A DNA stretch of 64,000 nucleotides from Phycomyces nitens (GCA_022702545.1 JAHRBC010000001.1:8370001-8434000); one strand, 5' to 3'; positions 48,490 through 61,111 are shown, counted from the stretch's first letter. Notes: generated by a model not told the origin, from the letters alone. Numbers and translations: made by a program.

Positions 48490-51400
48490 ATGGCGGAATC
48501 AATTTTGTCCAACAAGACAGAATTGATGAAAGAGGACAACTCCTCTACAAAGGAGTTGACCGATGAGGAGAAGAAGAGCAAGTACAAACAAGACTCTCTT
48601 CGTCAATGCATCAGATCTACTGAGCAGGAGTTGGACAACATCCAATTGGAGATGATCAACATCGCCACAAGACCAGGACTACAGTCCAAGGAAGAGAGAC
48701 TTGCTGAGGAGGATCTCCAACAGAGGATCGTTCTCTTAACCACGAGACTCAAGTTATTTCGGGCTTCTATGAAGGAGGAGGAAGAGAAGACCAACAGGCT
48801 GTTGGAAGATGATTCGCAACCCGGCGGATACAAAGGAGCAGGGAACTGCATGTACTCACTTAGGGACATACCCAAGTTCCAAATCCATGCCATGAACATG
48901 GTGTACTTTCCCGGTGAAATGGTTTACGAGGATGTGAACGCATTTGCCGTCGCCTACGAACTCTTTCTGAATCTATCAGGATTGGGTGGAAAAACAGGAT
49001 GGAAGAAGCTATTAATCATGGTTTTTCATGCGACTTTCCACCATTGGGTGCAGGAAAAACTGTGTTTGGCTGAGTCATGGCAGGAAGCCAAGAAGATGAT
49101 GGAGGAGAAATTTAACTCCAACATCGCCCGTGGCAAGAGCAGGCTCAGCATCCTGTTCATATCAATCCAAGACGATGAATTGGTGGAGGTCTACTCCATG
49201 CGTTTCTTGAAGGAGGCTAACAAGGCCGGGTTCAACAGCGAGGACACGACCTTGGCTGAATTCTTTTTGAAGAGTTTACCATCGTCATGGTACAATCCCA
49301 TCTTCAATAACCTGAGCACAGGCAAGGAAGACGTAAGCTTTGTCAAGACGATTGACCAGGTCACCCAAGCCGCCAAAAGAGTTTCTGCCCCGCGTTACAA
49401 CAAGGGAGACAAGAGGAAATTCTTAAGGGAATCAAACGACCTCTTCTGCAGTGCTCACGGAGGCTACACCGCAGATCACAATGAGGAGAATTGCAGTCAG
49501 GCCAAGCAAGGCAAGAGAGTGAGAAGGGAGCTGGTCTACCACAATGAGGCCAGGTCAAATGGCAACAAGCCAAGAAACCTGGGCTCGAAGAACCTTCCGT
49601 ACCGAGCCACCTCCACAAACCAGAAACCACTAGTTTCTAACAAGACGGAGGACCGTAGATGCAAGTTCTGCAAAGGACCGTTTGCTCGGGGCCATACTTG
49701 CGAGGCATATTACAATGTGTTCCCAGAAAGAAGACCAGAAAACCTGGCAGCCGGAAGAAACGTCGCCATCAACATGGTGACGTCTTCTGATGGCTTGAAC
49801 AAGAGCAAGTGGGCTCCATACAACAACAACTGCAACAACAACAGTGGCGGCGGAGTTGTGTACCCTGGCAGGAGCCAAATTCAAGATGCGATGAGCAATG
49901 CCATGAGCTCTGACCCCTTCGACAACAAAGATTGTAAGTTGGCTGAAATTAATGGAGAAACATATCCATCCAACAAATTGTTATTGACACCTATTGTCAT
50001 AGAAGGAACCAAGCTCATGGCCATGTGCAATTCTGGTGCCAACACCACGTGTATTAACCAATACACATTTAATAAATATTTTGCGCACAAACAAATCCTT
50101 CCAGTGCAGGGTGTGATAAAAAACTTTGCACATGAAAGTAGCAATTACCCTGAGAGATTAGGTCAGACAGAATTACTGTCAGTAGTATATGGAGATGCTC
50201 CATTTCACTGTACCCATCAATTTGAAATCGTAAATTTCCCTAATCACATAGCAGCCCAAGCTGATATATTGTTGGGAACAGATATATTCGAAAAGTTGGA
50301 TATCCGAATGACGGGAATTGCTTATCGTTACCCTAAAGAATTTGAAGAGAACTACTCAGAACCGCAAGATTTAAACTTTGATACAAATAATTATTATAAT
50401 CCTGAGAACAGCAATCATGGAACTGAATCGGAAAGACAACAATTTTTCCAAGATATTTCGGTGGCCATACAGAAGAACAAAGCTATCAAACTCAGTACAT
50501 TCTGTAATGTACCTGCTTCAGAAGTACGTATTCCTATGAAGCAAGACGGAACAAATTGTTATATTAGACAATACCCCCTACCATATAAATACATGCCCGA
50601 AATACAAAAGCAGCTTAACGAATGGCTACAGAGTGGCTTGGTAGTACCAGCAGAACCAAGTGCCTGATATAACTCTCCGTTGTTAGTAATCCCTAAGAAA
50701 GGAGACGATGGTGCTTTAACAAAGCTGCGTATAGTACAGGACTTACGTCGGATAAATATCAACATATCAGATTCATACAAAGAGGACTATGCAGTCAACT
50801 GCATTCAAGATATTTTCCGAAAAGTTGCTAAACCAGGGATGGTATTCTCAAAGTTGGACTTAAAAAATGCTTACCACTCATTTAAAGTCAAAGAATCCAA
50901 TCAAGAAGTACTTTCTTTTACCTTTGAGAACAAAACATACAAATGGCAAGCTTGCTGCTTTGGCTTAAAAACTATTACAAGTTTATTTTGCAGAATTATC
51001 AAGATAATTCTTGGGGATACTGAAGGTGTCGAATCCTACGTTGATGACTGTATTTTATTCAGTACCCCTGCACAACATGCTCAACTTGTACAAACCGTGA
51101 TAAACAAGCTTACAGCTGCTAATCTGAAACTCAATGTACAAAAATGCAAATTTTTCCAAACTACAATCTTTACCTTGGGATTTGTCGTTGGCCCTGGTAT
51201 TACCAAAATAGACTTTCGAAAACTATCGAATATTCAGGAATGGCCAATCTGTCAATCTGCAGAACAAGTCAGAAAACTCATGGGAACTATCACATTTATG
51301 AGAGACTATATTCCATTGAGCTCCAAACTAACTGCACCTTTGGATCAATTACGCTATGAACCTAATGTCAAAGAAAAATGGAATAACACACATACAGAAT

Positions 51401-51504
51401 GCCTAGAAGCCATTAAGCAAGTTCTATTATCAAGTGCGGTATTACATGCCCCAGATATGAGTAAGAAGTTTTACATGCAAACCGATGCCTCGCTTTATGG
51501 CGTA
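48490..51504 (+). pseudogene. Ty3/gypsy-type gag-pol, truncated by E5
   Basis: Encodes capsid, protease and reverse transcriptase of an LTR retrotransposon; RNase H is cut and integrase is absent from the window. Residues about 150-300 form the gag domain (FHHWVQEKLCLAESWQEAKK ... FLKSLPSSWYNPIF). CKFCKGPFARGHTC near 49665 is a zinc knuckle. The protease site reads CNSGANTTC, with Asn in place of the catalytic Asp (DSG/DTG expected). A TGA at 50665-50667 breaks the frame just before YNSPLLVIPKKG of RT. RT then shows KLDLKNAYHSFKVKE, the catalytic YVDDCILFS at about 51040 and LGFVVGPG. RNase H starts (QTDASLYGV) and is interrupted by E5. No LTR was identified; the reading frame is open for about 100 bp upstream of the chosen ATG, so gag may start earlier. 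Confidence 0.9.
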
Positions 51505-51746
51505 CACTGGAAAAACCCCTCGATTTCACCTAGTATAAATGGTGCAGATGGGTACTAGAAACATAGAGCTTTTTTTCATCTCAGACATTATTTTTTTTAA
51601 AAATAAAAAGTATAATTTTGATGCATCCTATTGGTTCGGGCAAAGGATCAAAGAACAATAGCCTTTTTCTTGTCTATAAAATGACAGCAAATAAAAATAT
51701 GTAGCACTTGTTTCCTTTTTTATCTCACAATCAAATAATATAAACT

Positions 51747-52085
51747 ATGTCTTCTATTTCCGCACAAAACACTACTGCCTGTTACTGCAACAAATGCAGC
51801 AATAACCAGCAAGGATTCACTATTGTATCCAAGCGCACTTACCAACGCCATAGTAAGAGAGCAAGAACTGAAGAAACTGGCGAATTTGAGAGCAGTATGT
51901 ATACTAGTGTTAATTTTCATTTACTGCGCAATAATAACTTGTATTTTTCAATTGAACTCAGGCACACAAAGTGATATGATGGATTTGGACGTTGAGGGTA
52001 AAATATATTTATTTGAAAACCAGTGCAGAGTAATAAACTAATCTAACCCATATTTGCAGCAATGCCGATTATTGAATCCGAATCC
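51747..52085 (+). pseudogene. E5 gene A, first exons only, cut by E6
   Basis: Exons 51747-51894 (148 nt, same length as exon 1 of E1 and E4), 51962-51997, and exon 3 from 52060 to the E6 insertion. Exon 1 encodes TACYCNKC...GFTIVSKRTYQRHSKRAR, the zinc-finger-like motif. The promoter has CCTATTGGTT at 51628 and CTATAAAAT at 51673. It is a 5' fragment here; its large exon would be right of the window. Confidence 0.85.
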
Positions 52086-52452
52086 CACTGGAAAAATGGG
52101 TCTGAATACTCATGTGTAAAAGTGCGGTTACTAAGGGGTAAAATTAAGATTTATTAGATACGCTGTATGGGTTTCTGTATGTGCCAAAGCCAAGTTTTAC
52201 ACAATGAGTTATGACCTGGTTTCTGCATGAGTATTTACTTCATGGGCTGACCAAGTGGGGGTTGTTAGTATGAGCGGGTCATTAATTTGACCTGATGTAC
52301 AGAATAAAAGTCTATTTGAAACCAAGTTTCGTTGTTGTACACTCTTTATATAAGAGGAAAGTTGAAAGCAAAAGAACCTCTTGACATGATTAAAATCCGA
52401 TTATACTCAGGTGGATTGAAGGCTTTCTTAATTTTTAACCAATATTTGAAGG

Positions 52453-53760
52453 CTATTACTGTGTAATCAAGCATTGAATGCTCCCCCATTATTTTATATC
52501 CCGTACTTATTAGGTTGTTTATGGTTTATATTTGTGTTTATTGGAAAGAATAGAATGGTTCTATACACGAGTTCTAATACTATTACTGTCTATCCTTGCC
52601 GCTTCTACCGGCCTACTTGATACTACTTGGATCAGGTGCTTCTCTACTGAACAATACCTGAAAATAAGGTCCGACGGCGATTTGGGTGGTTGCGGTAGTG
52701 TTCTGATATAATAAAAGTTATATTAGTGACATATATTCAAAAGTGCGGGTGCTATTCAAGATGCGAGGTATATTATACTTACATTGTAAGGGATGGACAA
52801 GAATGGACAAAGAGGGGCTGAGTTGTGCGGCATGGCATCTTGTATGATTAGGTTGACTAGAGATGGGGTAAAATAAATTATTACAGGTGAATTGAGTGAT
52901 AAAATAATTAATTTACATACCAGAAGCAGAGTTGGCGATTATAGTAGAGGGATGGTATATGACGGCCAACAATAGCTTCTTATTAAGAGTATAAAAAATT
53001 ATTAGTAAATAGCCAGAATAATATTTTGAAAAGCACAAAGACCAAAAAACGGCATTACCATTATGATAACCAGTCGTAGATGATGAGGGAGGCAGATGAG
53101 GTAGACAGTGATGGCGGCGGCCTATTGTAGAATAAGAAACGTTAGAAAAGAAAATTATTATTTTTTTGACACAAAAAGATTTTTTTTTACCATAGCACCA
53201 ATGACGATACCATATAATAGACCATGCCAGTAGAGGAGGTCTATAAGATCAAAAGAGATAGTCAGAATAAATATATAAAAAAGTATAAAAGCTAAAAGAC
53301 AGCATTACCATTATGATGACAGTTGTAGATGATAGAAGACGCAGATGGGGTATAGGGTGATTGATGGCGGCAGCCTATAGGAGAATAAGAAGCATTAGAG
53401 AAAAAAAAAGTTTGACACGAAAATATTTTTTTACACTGGGACTGATGACGTTATCATATAATAGGCTATGAAAGTGGAAGAGGTCTATAAAATAGAAAGA
53501 GAGAATCAGAATAATTTGCAAGATGGCACCGGCACATTTAACTGACCATGATTAGTTTGGAGGAGCAATGCAGGCAGGATGTATTGGAATGAGTGCGTGT
53601 TTATAAAGAAGCCGCCAATTTTTTAGTCTAAAGAGGTGTAAAAAAAGAAAGAGAAAATAGGCGCGGATATAAGGAAACAAGAGAAAGGAAAAAGGCTAAA
53701 AAGAAAAAAATACAAGGATATATAATTTGAAACAGAGACAGAATAGGTGTAATGGATAGA
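52453..53760 (-). other. E6 unit R: micro-exon transcription unit
   Basis: Minus-strand unit homologous to R of E1 and E7. A TATA-like TTTATAAA (about 53606) precedes it. Two tandem exon pairs follow: an exon of about 50 nt (ACCTC...CCCAGT|GTAAAA) and one of about 66 nt (GCTGCC...ATAATG|GTAATG). Unique exons with donors GTATGTAAAT (about 52922) and AAT|GTAAGT (about 52786) come next, then AATAAACACAAATATAAACC near 52525. Exon and splice-site positions are shared with the other two copies, which argues for real processing. No conserved start codon, so possibly non-coding. Confidence 0.6.
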
Positions 53761-54019
53761 GTCCAAAAGCAATAATGGTGCCGTTCATTAATGTGTACAA
53801 GAAGTCTTTTTGGATTTATAAATAAAGCTGTCTTTACTAATATATAATCTGTATTTTATATTATTAAATCCTTTTGACCAACTTGTTCACTCTTCCCACT
53901 CAAATCCAATTTTTCTATCTATCTGTCTCTTGTGCGTTTTAAGTAAAAGATATGTTTAAACTTAAAGTAGTAAACGAGTATTAAATATTGTGTATTTTTG
54001 ATATAATTTATAATAGAAA

Positions 54020-55134
54020 ATGTCAAACCAAAGAAGGAATATTGCTCCACGACCTGCTGACGACGATGTCAATATGCAGACGGTCATCACGAATCTCCAA
54101 GAGGATCTTGCCTCAATTAGAGGCGACATGACCACGATGAACAGAAGAATGGGGACTCTTATTGAGTCCAACCTCACTGTCATTGCTGCCACAAGTATTG
54201 TGGCTCCAGTACCTGTTCTTGCCTCTGTTGCTGCCCCAACTGCCGAGGCCACAAATGAATCGATGTCTGATGCAAAGAAACGTGTGTTTGTAGGTGTCAC
54301 CAGATATAATATCCTATCAACTAAATTCTTATTTTGATCAAACAGAAAGATATTCGTGAATATTTGTGGCAGCCAAAGTTGAGGTCAAGGGCGTTGGTTG
54401 ACATCCAGGCAAATAACAACAAGCCAAGGTGGGATGTCCATACTCACTTTGACGAGAGTCTCAACAAGGAGCTGGTAGAACGTCTACTGGCTTACCTTGG
54501 GCCAAATTTTGTTGGCTCGCCCTTGAGAAGAAGTGACATTCGAGAGAAAGTCTACAGAAACTTCTGTAGCCGTCGTCAGGAGCAGAGAAAGTCTTCTGAG
54601 AAGAAGGCAGTCTCCAACGCTCGTTCGAGAAGGGCAAACCGTGAAAAAGATGTAGGTTGTATACTATTCAAACTAGAGACAAATATTAATGAATACATGT
54701 TGGATATTTGTTAGCATTTCGAACGTCGCATGACTGCCTTTCTCAAACATAAGGAGGCCATTGAGCAGGCAATGGGGCAAGTTTGTTCTGGTCTGCTTCA
54801 GAAAGAAGCAATGTCTGAAGGAGAATCAGACAACGATACTTCAAAGACTCTTGGCAAGCGTCGGGTCTCCGTTTATCGCCCAAGCTGGAGAAGCGATGAG
54901 GTAAATTATTCTGTAAACAATATATAATAATATATTTATTAAGATATCATTTTTGAAATATTAACAAATGCTATTTAGTTCAACCGGTTTATTGAAATCG
55001 TTGACTCATTCGTTTCTCTTGACTTGGGGATGAATGCTCATCAGATGCTGTCAAGAGATCTCAAAGGAGTCAGAGACTTAGCAGTCCCTGGTGACTTGGC
55101 CGCCCGTCTGCCTCCTTGGGTCATAAGAAATTAA
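54020..55134 (+). CDS. E6 gene B: unrecognised transposon accessory protein
   Basis: Exons 54020-54289, 54346-54651, 54715-54900 and 54979-55134, all phase 0, 305 aa, no stop. Exon 1 has a heptad stretch (VITNLQEDLASIRGDMTTMN) followed by an Ala/Val/Pro-rich linker. Exon 2 (306 nt) contains NNNKPRWDVHTHFDESLNKE, RRSDIREKVYRNFCSRRQEQ and a basic end. Exon 3 has MSEGESDND and YRPSWRSDE; the last exon FNRFIEIVD and ends LPPWVIRN. Leader intron acceptor 3 nt before the ATG (ATAG|AAAATG). 132 bp separate its stop from the gene A stop. Most similar to the E1 and E7 copies, consistent with E1/E6/E7 forming a subfamily. Confidence 0.88.
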
Positions 55135-55266
55135 ATAAAAAATAAATAAAAAACAATTGTTTTATTTTACTCTTGCTTACGTATTTAATCCCAAAGACAT
55201 GTTTAAAGGCAATGAATGTTTTGTTTTGTTCTTTTTAAAAGAAACAAGTATTTATTTATTAATGCT

Positions 55267-57191
55267 TTAAGCATACATCTTTTTTGGTAAAGGAATGACC
55301 AGCATCTTCACATTAACACCAGACACCAGCTCAGCAGTCGCGACTTCCAAAAGAATACGATGTACTGGCAATATACAATGATAATCATCTGGAGAGAAAC
55401 TTGGCGAGCAGACCTCAACTCCTTCGTATTCACGTGTTCTACTTGGCATGTTGATGAGCCATCTCACGAAAGCAAAGACATGAGTGGAATTATTTCCGAT
55501 TGATGAACAACTGAGCTTGTGGAGGAACAAGTACTGAATTTGTCCTGTGTATGCTCGTGGAGGATCACCAACTCTACCCAGGAATAGTGCTTGAATGAAT
55601 GACCCACGGTCTACGGAACCATTTTTGCCTTTATACATCTGGCCGAGAAGATTGATAGATTTTATCTTTGTGATATGATTATCAACAAAGATACCTGAAG
55701 ACGTTGCCTGATGATAATGCTGAAGACTTGGTATACCATACGATAGCCGATAGTACTCCAACAACTGGAGATAATCTGTATCATCCATTACAGATGGCTT
55801 TCTCACCAAGAGAGGGAAGGCAGAGAGAGGAAGGGGCTCATTTCCCTTTATCGGAAATTCAGGCTTTAAAGATGCACGCACAAATAGCTGAAGTATAAAT
55901 GGCGTGTGTGAAAGAGGGGCAGAGGAGGAGGTGGCAGTTGTGGATGATGATGTGAGTTTTGACAGAAGAGGACGGAAAGAAGCTTGGTTCGGACAGGAGA
56001 GCATTTTTTGTACGTAGTCGCCCTTGTACATGTCTTCAACAAAAGTCTTCATGAATGTGGACTCAAATCCATCTCTTCTGTTGGTGTCGATCTTCTTCAA
56101 CAGGCCATTGTACCTCTCGAACCCAAACAGCCAATAACCATACACAGGTCCAAAATCACGAATGGTTTCGCGAAGATGGATGTGCAGGTGCATGTTGCAG
56201 GTGAGAGTGGGAGCAGGATACAATTCTTCGCATTTCTGACAGAATCTTTCCAAATGGGCATGGGCGTCGTCAAGGTCATCAAACGTGATTGTTGGTGTTG
56301 CAAGGAGACGGCAAGCATCAACAAAGTCGATCCTATTCTTGAACTTATCCAGAGGAAGAACGTCTCTGAGCAGCACAGGAGAATACACCAACACCCAGGA
56401 TTTCCATTCATCAGCCTTCATATATGGAACTCCTCTACTGATCTTCGTCTTCAAAATGGTGTAGTCAGTTGGCACCACCATTGATTCGGCCATTACTTGC
56501 ATAGAAGCCAGCTTCCTATCCGTGATTAGACCACTAGTAGTCCACGTCTCGACCATCCTCTTGGCTGTACCCAAGAATAGGTTATGCATGGGATCAATGA
56601 TCGTTCCACGTACTAGATCAAAGTATCCAAGGCGATGGAGTTGCGACCATCGAACACCATTTTTGACCTCCAACTCATGCCTTTCTGAGGGCGTACTTGC
56701 ACTCTTCCACACCTCAGCATGCAAACGGTTCTCCACACCACGACGACGACGCCACCCAGACTCATTGAACCCACGGAAGTCCACACTGCTTGTCCCAGGA
56801 AGACGAGAAAATTTGCGACAACACTTGTAACAGGCGTTTGTGCTGTTATGGGATGTGAATCCACTTGTCTTTCTGGCTGCAGGGATGTCACATGCTACCA
56901 TGAACAAAGCTGCACGGACGGTTGCTCCAGAAATGCATTCAAAGGTTGGGATAGTCATTCCCACGTACAGTTGTTCCAACTCATCAACCAAAGGCTTGAG
57001 ATAATGGTTAATCTCTTCGGACTTTGGCTCCTTTGGCCCAGGCATGAGTCCAACAAGGATAGTGTTCTCTGCCTTAAACTGCTCCTCACGAGGCAAGTTG
57101 TTAACCACCAAGTAAATGGCCCCACAAGAGTATGTGACCCTGTCAAAGGGCTGGAACCAATCAATGTTCAACGTCAACATCAAAGAACGAG
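55267..57191 (-). pseudogene. E6 gene A, 3' part of the last exon, cut by E7
   Basis: Open from the E7 insertion to the stop, 641 codons. It includes SLMLTLNIDWFQPFD, LMPGPKEPKSEEINHYLKPL, ACDIPAARKTSGFTSHNST, GTIIDPMHNLFLGTAKRMVE, FGPVYGYWLFGFERYNGLLK and the end LVIPLPKKMYA. The 5' exons should lie to the right of the window, after E7. No stop or frameshift in the visible part. Confidence 0.9.
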
Positions 57192-57557
57192 CACTGCAAA
57201 AACTGTGGGGTAAAACCATGTATATAACCAGAAATAAATAGGGGAAAAGTTTAGGTTTTCAGGGGAGAACAGAATACTACGAGTATGGGAGTAAGCAAGG
57301 TTTCTCCTGGGCTCAAAGTCGAATCTCATACAGGTGCAAAGTTGAAAACTTTTGGGAGAGTAGGGTTTGTTAGCTTTTTCTGCATATAGATTTTTGGTGT
57401 TTACCAGATTTTTGTGCTTAAAACTATGTTTTTAGTGTAATAGATTATGTGTTTATAAATTGAAAAGACGATTACACACAGCAAATAAAGTTGGGGAGAA
57501 GCTGGCTTTCTCCATGGTATCAAGGATATCCTCAAGCAATTAACCAATCATCGAATA

Positions 57558-59540
57558 CTATTACTGTGCAATCAAGCATAGAATGATCCCCCCATTGTTT
57601 TATACCCCGTACTTATTAGGTTTATGGTTTATATTTGTGTTTATTGGAAAGAATAGAATGGCTCTGTACACAAGCTCTAATACTATTACTGTTTATCCTT
57701 GCCGCTTCTACCGGCCTACTTGATACTACTTGGATCGGGTGCTTCACTACTGAACAATACCTGAAAATAGGGACCGACGGCGATTTGGGTGGTTGCGGCA
57801 GTATTCTAATACAATAAAAGTTATATTAGTGACATATATTCAAGAGTGCGGGTGTTGTTCAAGATGCGAGGTATTTTATACTTACATTGTAAGGGATGGA
57901 TAAGAACGGACAAAGTGGGGCTGAGTTGTGTGGCATGGCATGGCATCTTGTATGATTAGATTGACTAGAGATGGGGTAAAGTAAATTAGTATGGGTGAAT
58001 TGGGTAATAGAATAATCGATTTACATACCAGAAACAGAGTTGACAATTAAGTAGAGGGATGTTACGTGATGACCAACAATAGATTCTTATTAAGAGTATA
58101 GAACAATATTAGTAAATAGCCAGAATAATATTATGGAAAGAGATAAAGACCAAGAAAAGGCATTACCATTATGATAACCAGTCGTAGATGATGAAGGGGC
58201 CAGATGGGGTGGACAGTGATGGCGGCGATCTATAGTAGAATAAGAAACGTTAAAGGAGAAAATAGTTTGACACGAAGAGTTTTTACCAAGCCACCAATGA
58301 CGATACCATATAATAGACCGTTTGAGTAGAGGAGGTCTATAAGATAAAAAGAGAGAATCAGAATAGTGTTATGGAAAGTATAAAGACTAAGAGACAGCAT
58401 TACCATTATGATAACAGTTGAGGATGATGGGGAAGCCAGATGGGGTGATTGATGGCGGCGGTCTATAGTAGAATAAGAAACGTTAGAGGATAAAATAGTT
58501 TGACACGAAAATATTTTTTACCAAGCCACCAATGACGATACCATATAATAGACCGTTTGAGTAGAGGAGGTCTATAAGATAAAAAGAGAGAATCAGAATA
58601 GTGTTATGGAAAGTAGAAAGACTAAGAGACAGTATTACTGTTATGATAACAGTTGAGGATGATGGGGGAGCCAGATGGGGTGATTGATGGCGGCGGTCTA
58701 TAGTAGAATAAGAAACGTTAAAGGGGAAAATTATTTGACATGATTTTTTACCATGCCACTGATGACCATACCATATAATAGGCGTGTGAACGGAATATGT
58801 CTATAAAATAAAAAGAGAGAATAACAATAATATTATAGAAAAGTATAGACCAAGAAATGGCATTACCATTATGATAACCAGTTGTAGATGATGGAAGAGA
58901 CGGACAGGGTGTGATGGGGGTGACCCAAGTAGAATAAACAACGTTAGAGAAAAAAGTTTGACACCAAAAGGTTCTTTTTACCATGACACTGATGACGATA
59001 CCAATATAATAGACTGTGTGAGTGGCGGAAGGCTATAAGATAAAAAGAGAGGATCAGAATAATATTATAAAAAATATAAAGACCAAAAAAGATATTACCA
59101 TTATGATTACAATCGTACATGAAGGAAGAGGTAGATGGGGTGATTGGTGGTGTGGTCTACAATAAAATAAGCAACGTTAGAATAGAAAATCGTTTGACAC
59201 AAAAAGATTTTTTTAGCCCAATATTGATGATTGAACCATATAATAAAGCTGTGTGAGTTGAGGAGGTCTATAAAATAAAAAAAAAAGAGAGTCAGGATAA
59301 TTTGCGAGATGCTAAAGGCACATTCAACTGACCACAGATTGTTTGGATGAGCAATGCAGGCAGGATGTATTGGAATGAGCGCATGTTTATAAAGAAGCCG
59401 CCGATTTTTTAGTGTAAAGAGGTGTAAAAAAGAAAGAAAAAATGGGCCCGGATATAGGAAACGAGGGAAAGGAAAAAGAGCAAAAAAGAAAAGAATACAA
59501 GGATATATAATTTGAAACAGAGACAGAATAGGTGTAATGG
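57558..59540 (-). other. E7 unit R: expanded micro-exon transcription unit
   Basis: Same unit as in E1 and E6 but longer because the internal exon pair is repeated five times. A representative pair: acceptor TTATAG, 50-nt exon ending GGTGGCTTG, donor GTAAAA, about 57-nt intron ending CTATAG, 63-nt exon ending CATAATG, donor GTAATG. 3' exons with GTATGTAAATCG and AATGTAAGTATA donors follow, and the unit ends with AATAAACACAAATATAAACC near 57635. TTTATAAA at about 59385. 50+63 nt is not divisible by 3, so each repeat would rotate the frame; coding doubtful. Confidence 0.6.
58150..59320. repeat. Five tandem ~233-bp modules within E7 unit R
   Basis: The phrase TTACCATTATGAT recurs (with small changes) at about 58165, 58400, 58634, 58863 and 59096, a 229-235-bp period. 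Each module contains both exons and both introns of the pair. E1 and E6 have two such modules. Confidence 0.85.
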
Positions 59541-59801
59541 ATAGAATCTAAAAACAAATGGAGCCATTCATTAGTGTGTACAAGAAGTGTTTGGATCCGC
59601 TCATCAAACTCTTTTTTTATAAATACTCTGTATTTTATATTCTCAAAGGCCTGTTCACACACAACACACCCTTCTGCTTCCCAAAACCTTTCAATAAAAC
59701 AAATATCAATTGTATGTATAAGACATTACATATTTTATATGAGATCCCATGAAATAAAGACAATTAACAATTGAAAATTATTATTTGATATTTTGTAGAT
59801 T

Positions 59802-60966
59802 ATGGCAAACAGACGTGCAATTGCTCCTCAAACAACCGACGAGTTCAGGGAATTGATGGACAGATTGACCAGTGTGGAGGCTGGTTTGTCCAATGTGACT
59901 GGAGAGGTGCGTTCTGTTGGCACCAGGCTAGCCACCATGGACACCAGGCTTGGTGTTATCATCCAAGATGGTGCCAGTACCATTGCCATCTTGGATGGTT
60001 TTGGAAATGTCCCTGGGACAACTTCTTCTGCCCCCGTTGCTGCTGCTCCCGTTGCTGCTGCTCCTCTCTCCCCCACTGTGGTTGCACTTGCTGCGTTTGA
60101 AGCTCCTCAAATGCAGGAAACCAACCGCGCGTATGTGAGTATATACTATTGAAATATATTGCTAGTCTAATACCTTCTAAAAATATATTAGGGCTTCATC
60201 AGACGCTACCTGAAGACCCAAAACTTCAGGTCCAACAACCCAGACTTGGTTGAGGCTACAACCGAAAGCCTAGCTGGAGAACGGACGTGGCCTTTAACGA
60301 GAGTCCCAACAAAGAGTTGGTACTCGAGATAATGGCCTATCTCCAGCCAAGGTTTCTCGAGTCTGGGTTGAGGTACCCTGACCTCCGCCGGTATATATAC
60401 ACCAACTTCAATGGAAGGCGGACTCAGGAGAAGAAGTCTTTTGAGAAGCGAGCAGAAGCGAATGCTCGCTCAAGAAGAAATGGCCGTCAGGCGGACGTGA
60501 GTTATTATTTTTATTATGAAAAGGATTCCTATTAACTCAATTGACAATCATATATTTCATCAGCATCTCACTCGCCGCCGGGAGGCATACTCCAATAACA
60601 AGGCGGCGATTGACCAAGAAATGGACCGGGACTGCAGCAATCTCATCCAAAAGGCAGCAATGTCTGAGGGTGAGTCTGACGATGAGGGGAGCGATGCTTC
60701 GTTTGGGTGTCGCATCCTCACTGCGCGCCCAAGCTGGCGAAGCGACGAGGTAAATAAATTCGCAAAGAATATTGTTTATTATTTTTATAGAATACTAATG
60801 AATATTTTAGTTCAATCATTTCCTTGAACTCGTCGATGACTACGTGCTTGCCGGCTTGGGAACAAGACATCGTCAGATGCTTCGTCGAAAGTTTGGCCGC
60901 GTCGACGAAGTAGCAGTCCCGGAGGGAATGGTCCCTCCCCCGCCTGAATGGGCCGTTAGAAATTAA
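59802..60966 (+). pseudogene. E7 gene B, one-base deletion in exon 2
   Basis: Exons 59802-60134, 60192-60496, 60564-60749 and 60811-60966. Exon 2 is 305 nt instead of the invariant 306. The frame slips near 60259 (GCTACAACCG, where NNRKP/NRKP-type residues are expected), and the correct frame resumes with DVAFNESPNKELVLEIMAYL. Apart from this it matches the family. The coiled-coil-like exon 1 reads LTSVEAGLSNVTGEVRSVGT. Exon 2 has RYPDLRRYIYTNFNGRRTQE. Exon 3 has MSEGESDDE and ARPSWRSDE. The last exon ends PPPEWAVRN. One base in an A-run: a sequencing error is possible. Confidence 0.88.
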
Positions 60967-61111
60967 AAAAATTTAAAAAAAAATAAAAAAACCTCATCTT
61001 TGCTCCTCTCATGCACTCAATCCTAAAGACTCATTCAAATCCTATACTTGTTTATTTTATTCTGGTATGCAATCTTGTTTAAAAATGAGTAAAGACATAT
61101 TTTATTAAAAC

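Noticed and set aside
58150..59320. CRISPR-like array
   Set aside because: Units of about 233 bp are near-continuous repeats with splice sites and no short repeat/spacer alternation; organism is eukaryotic.
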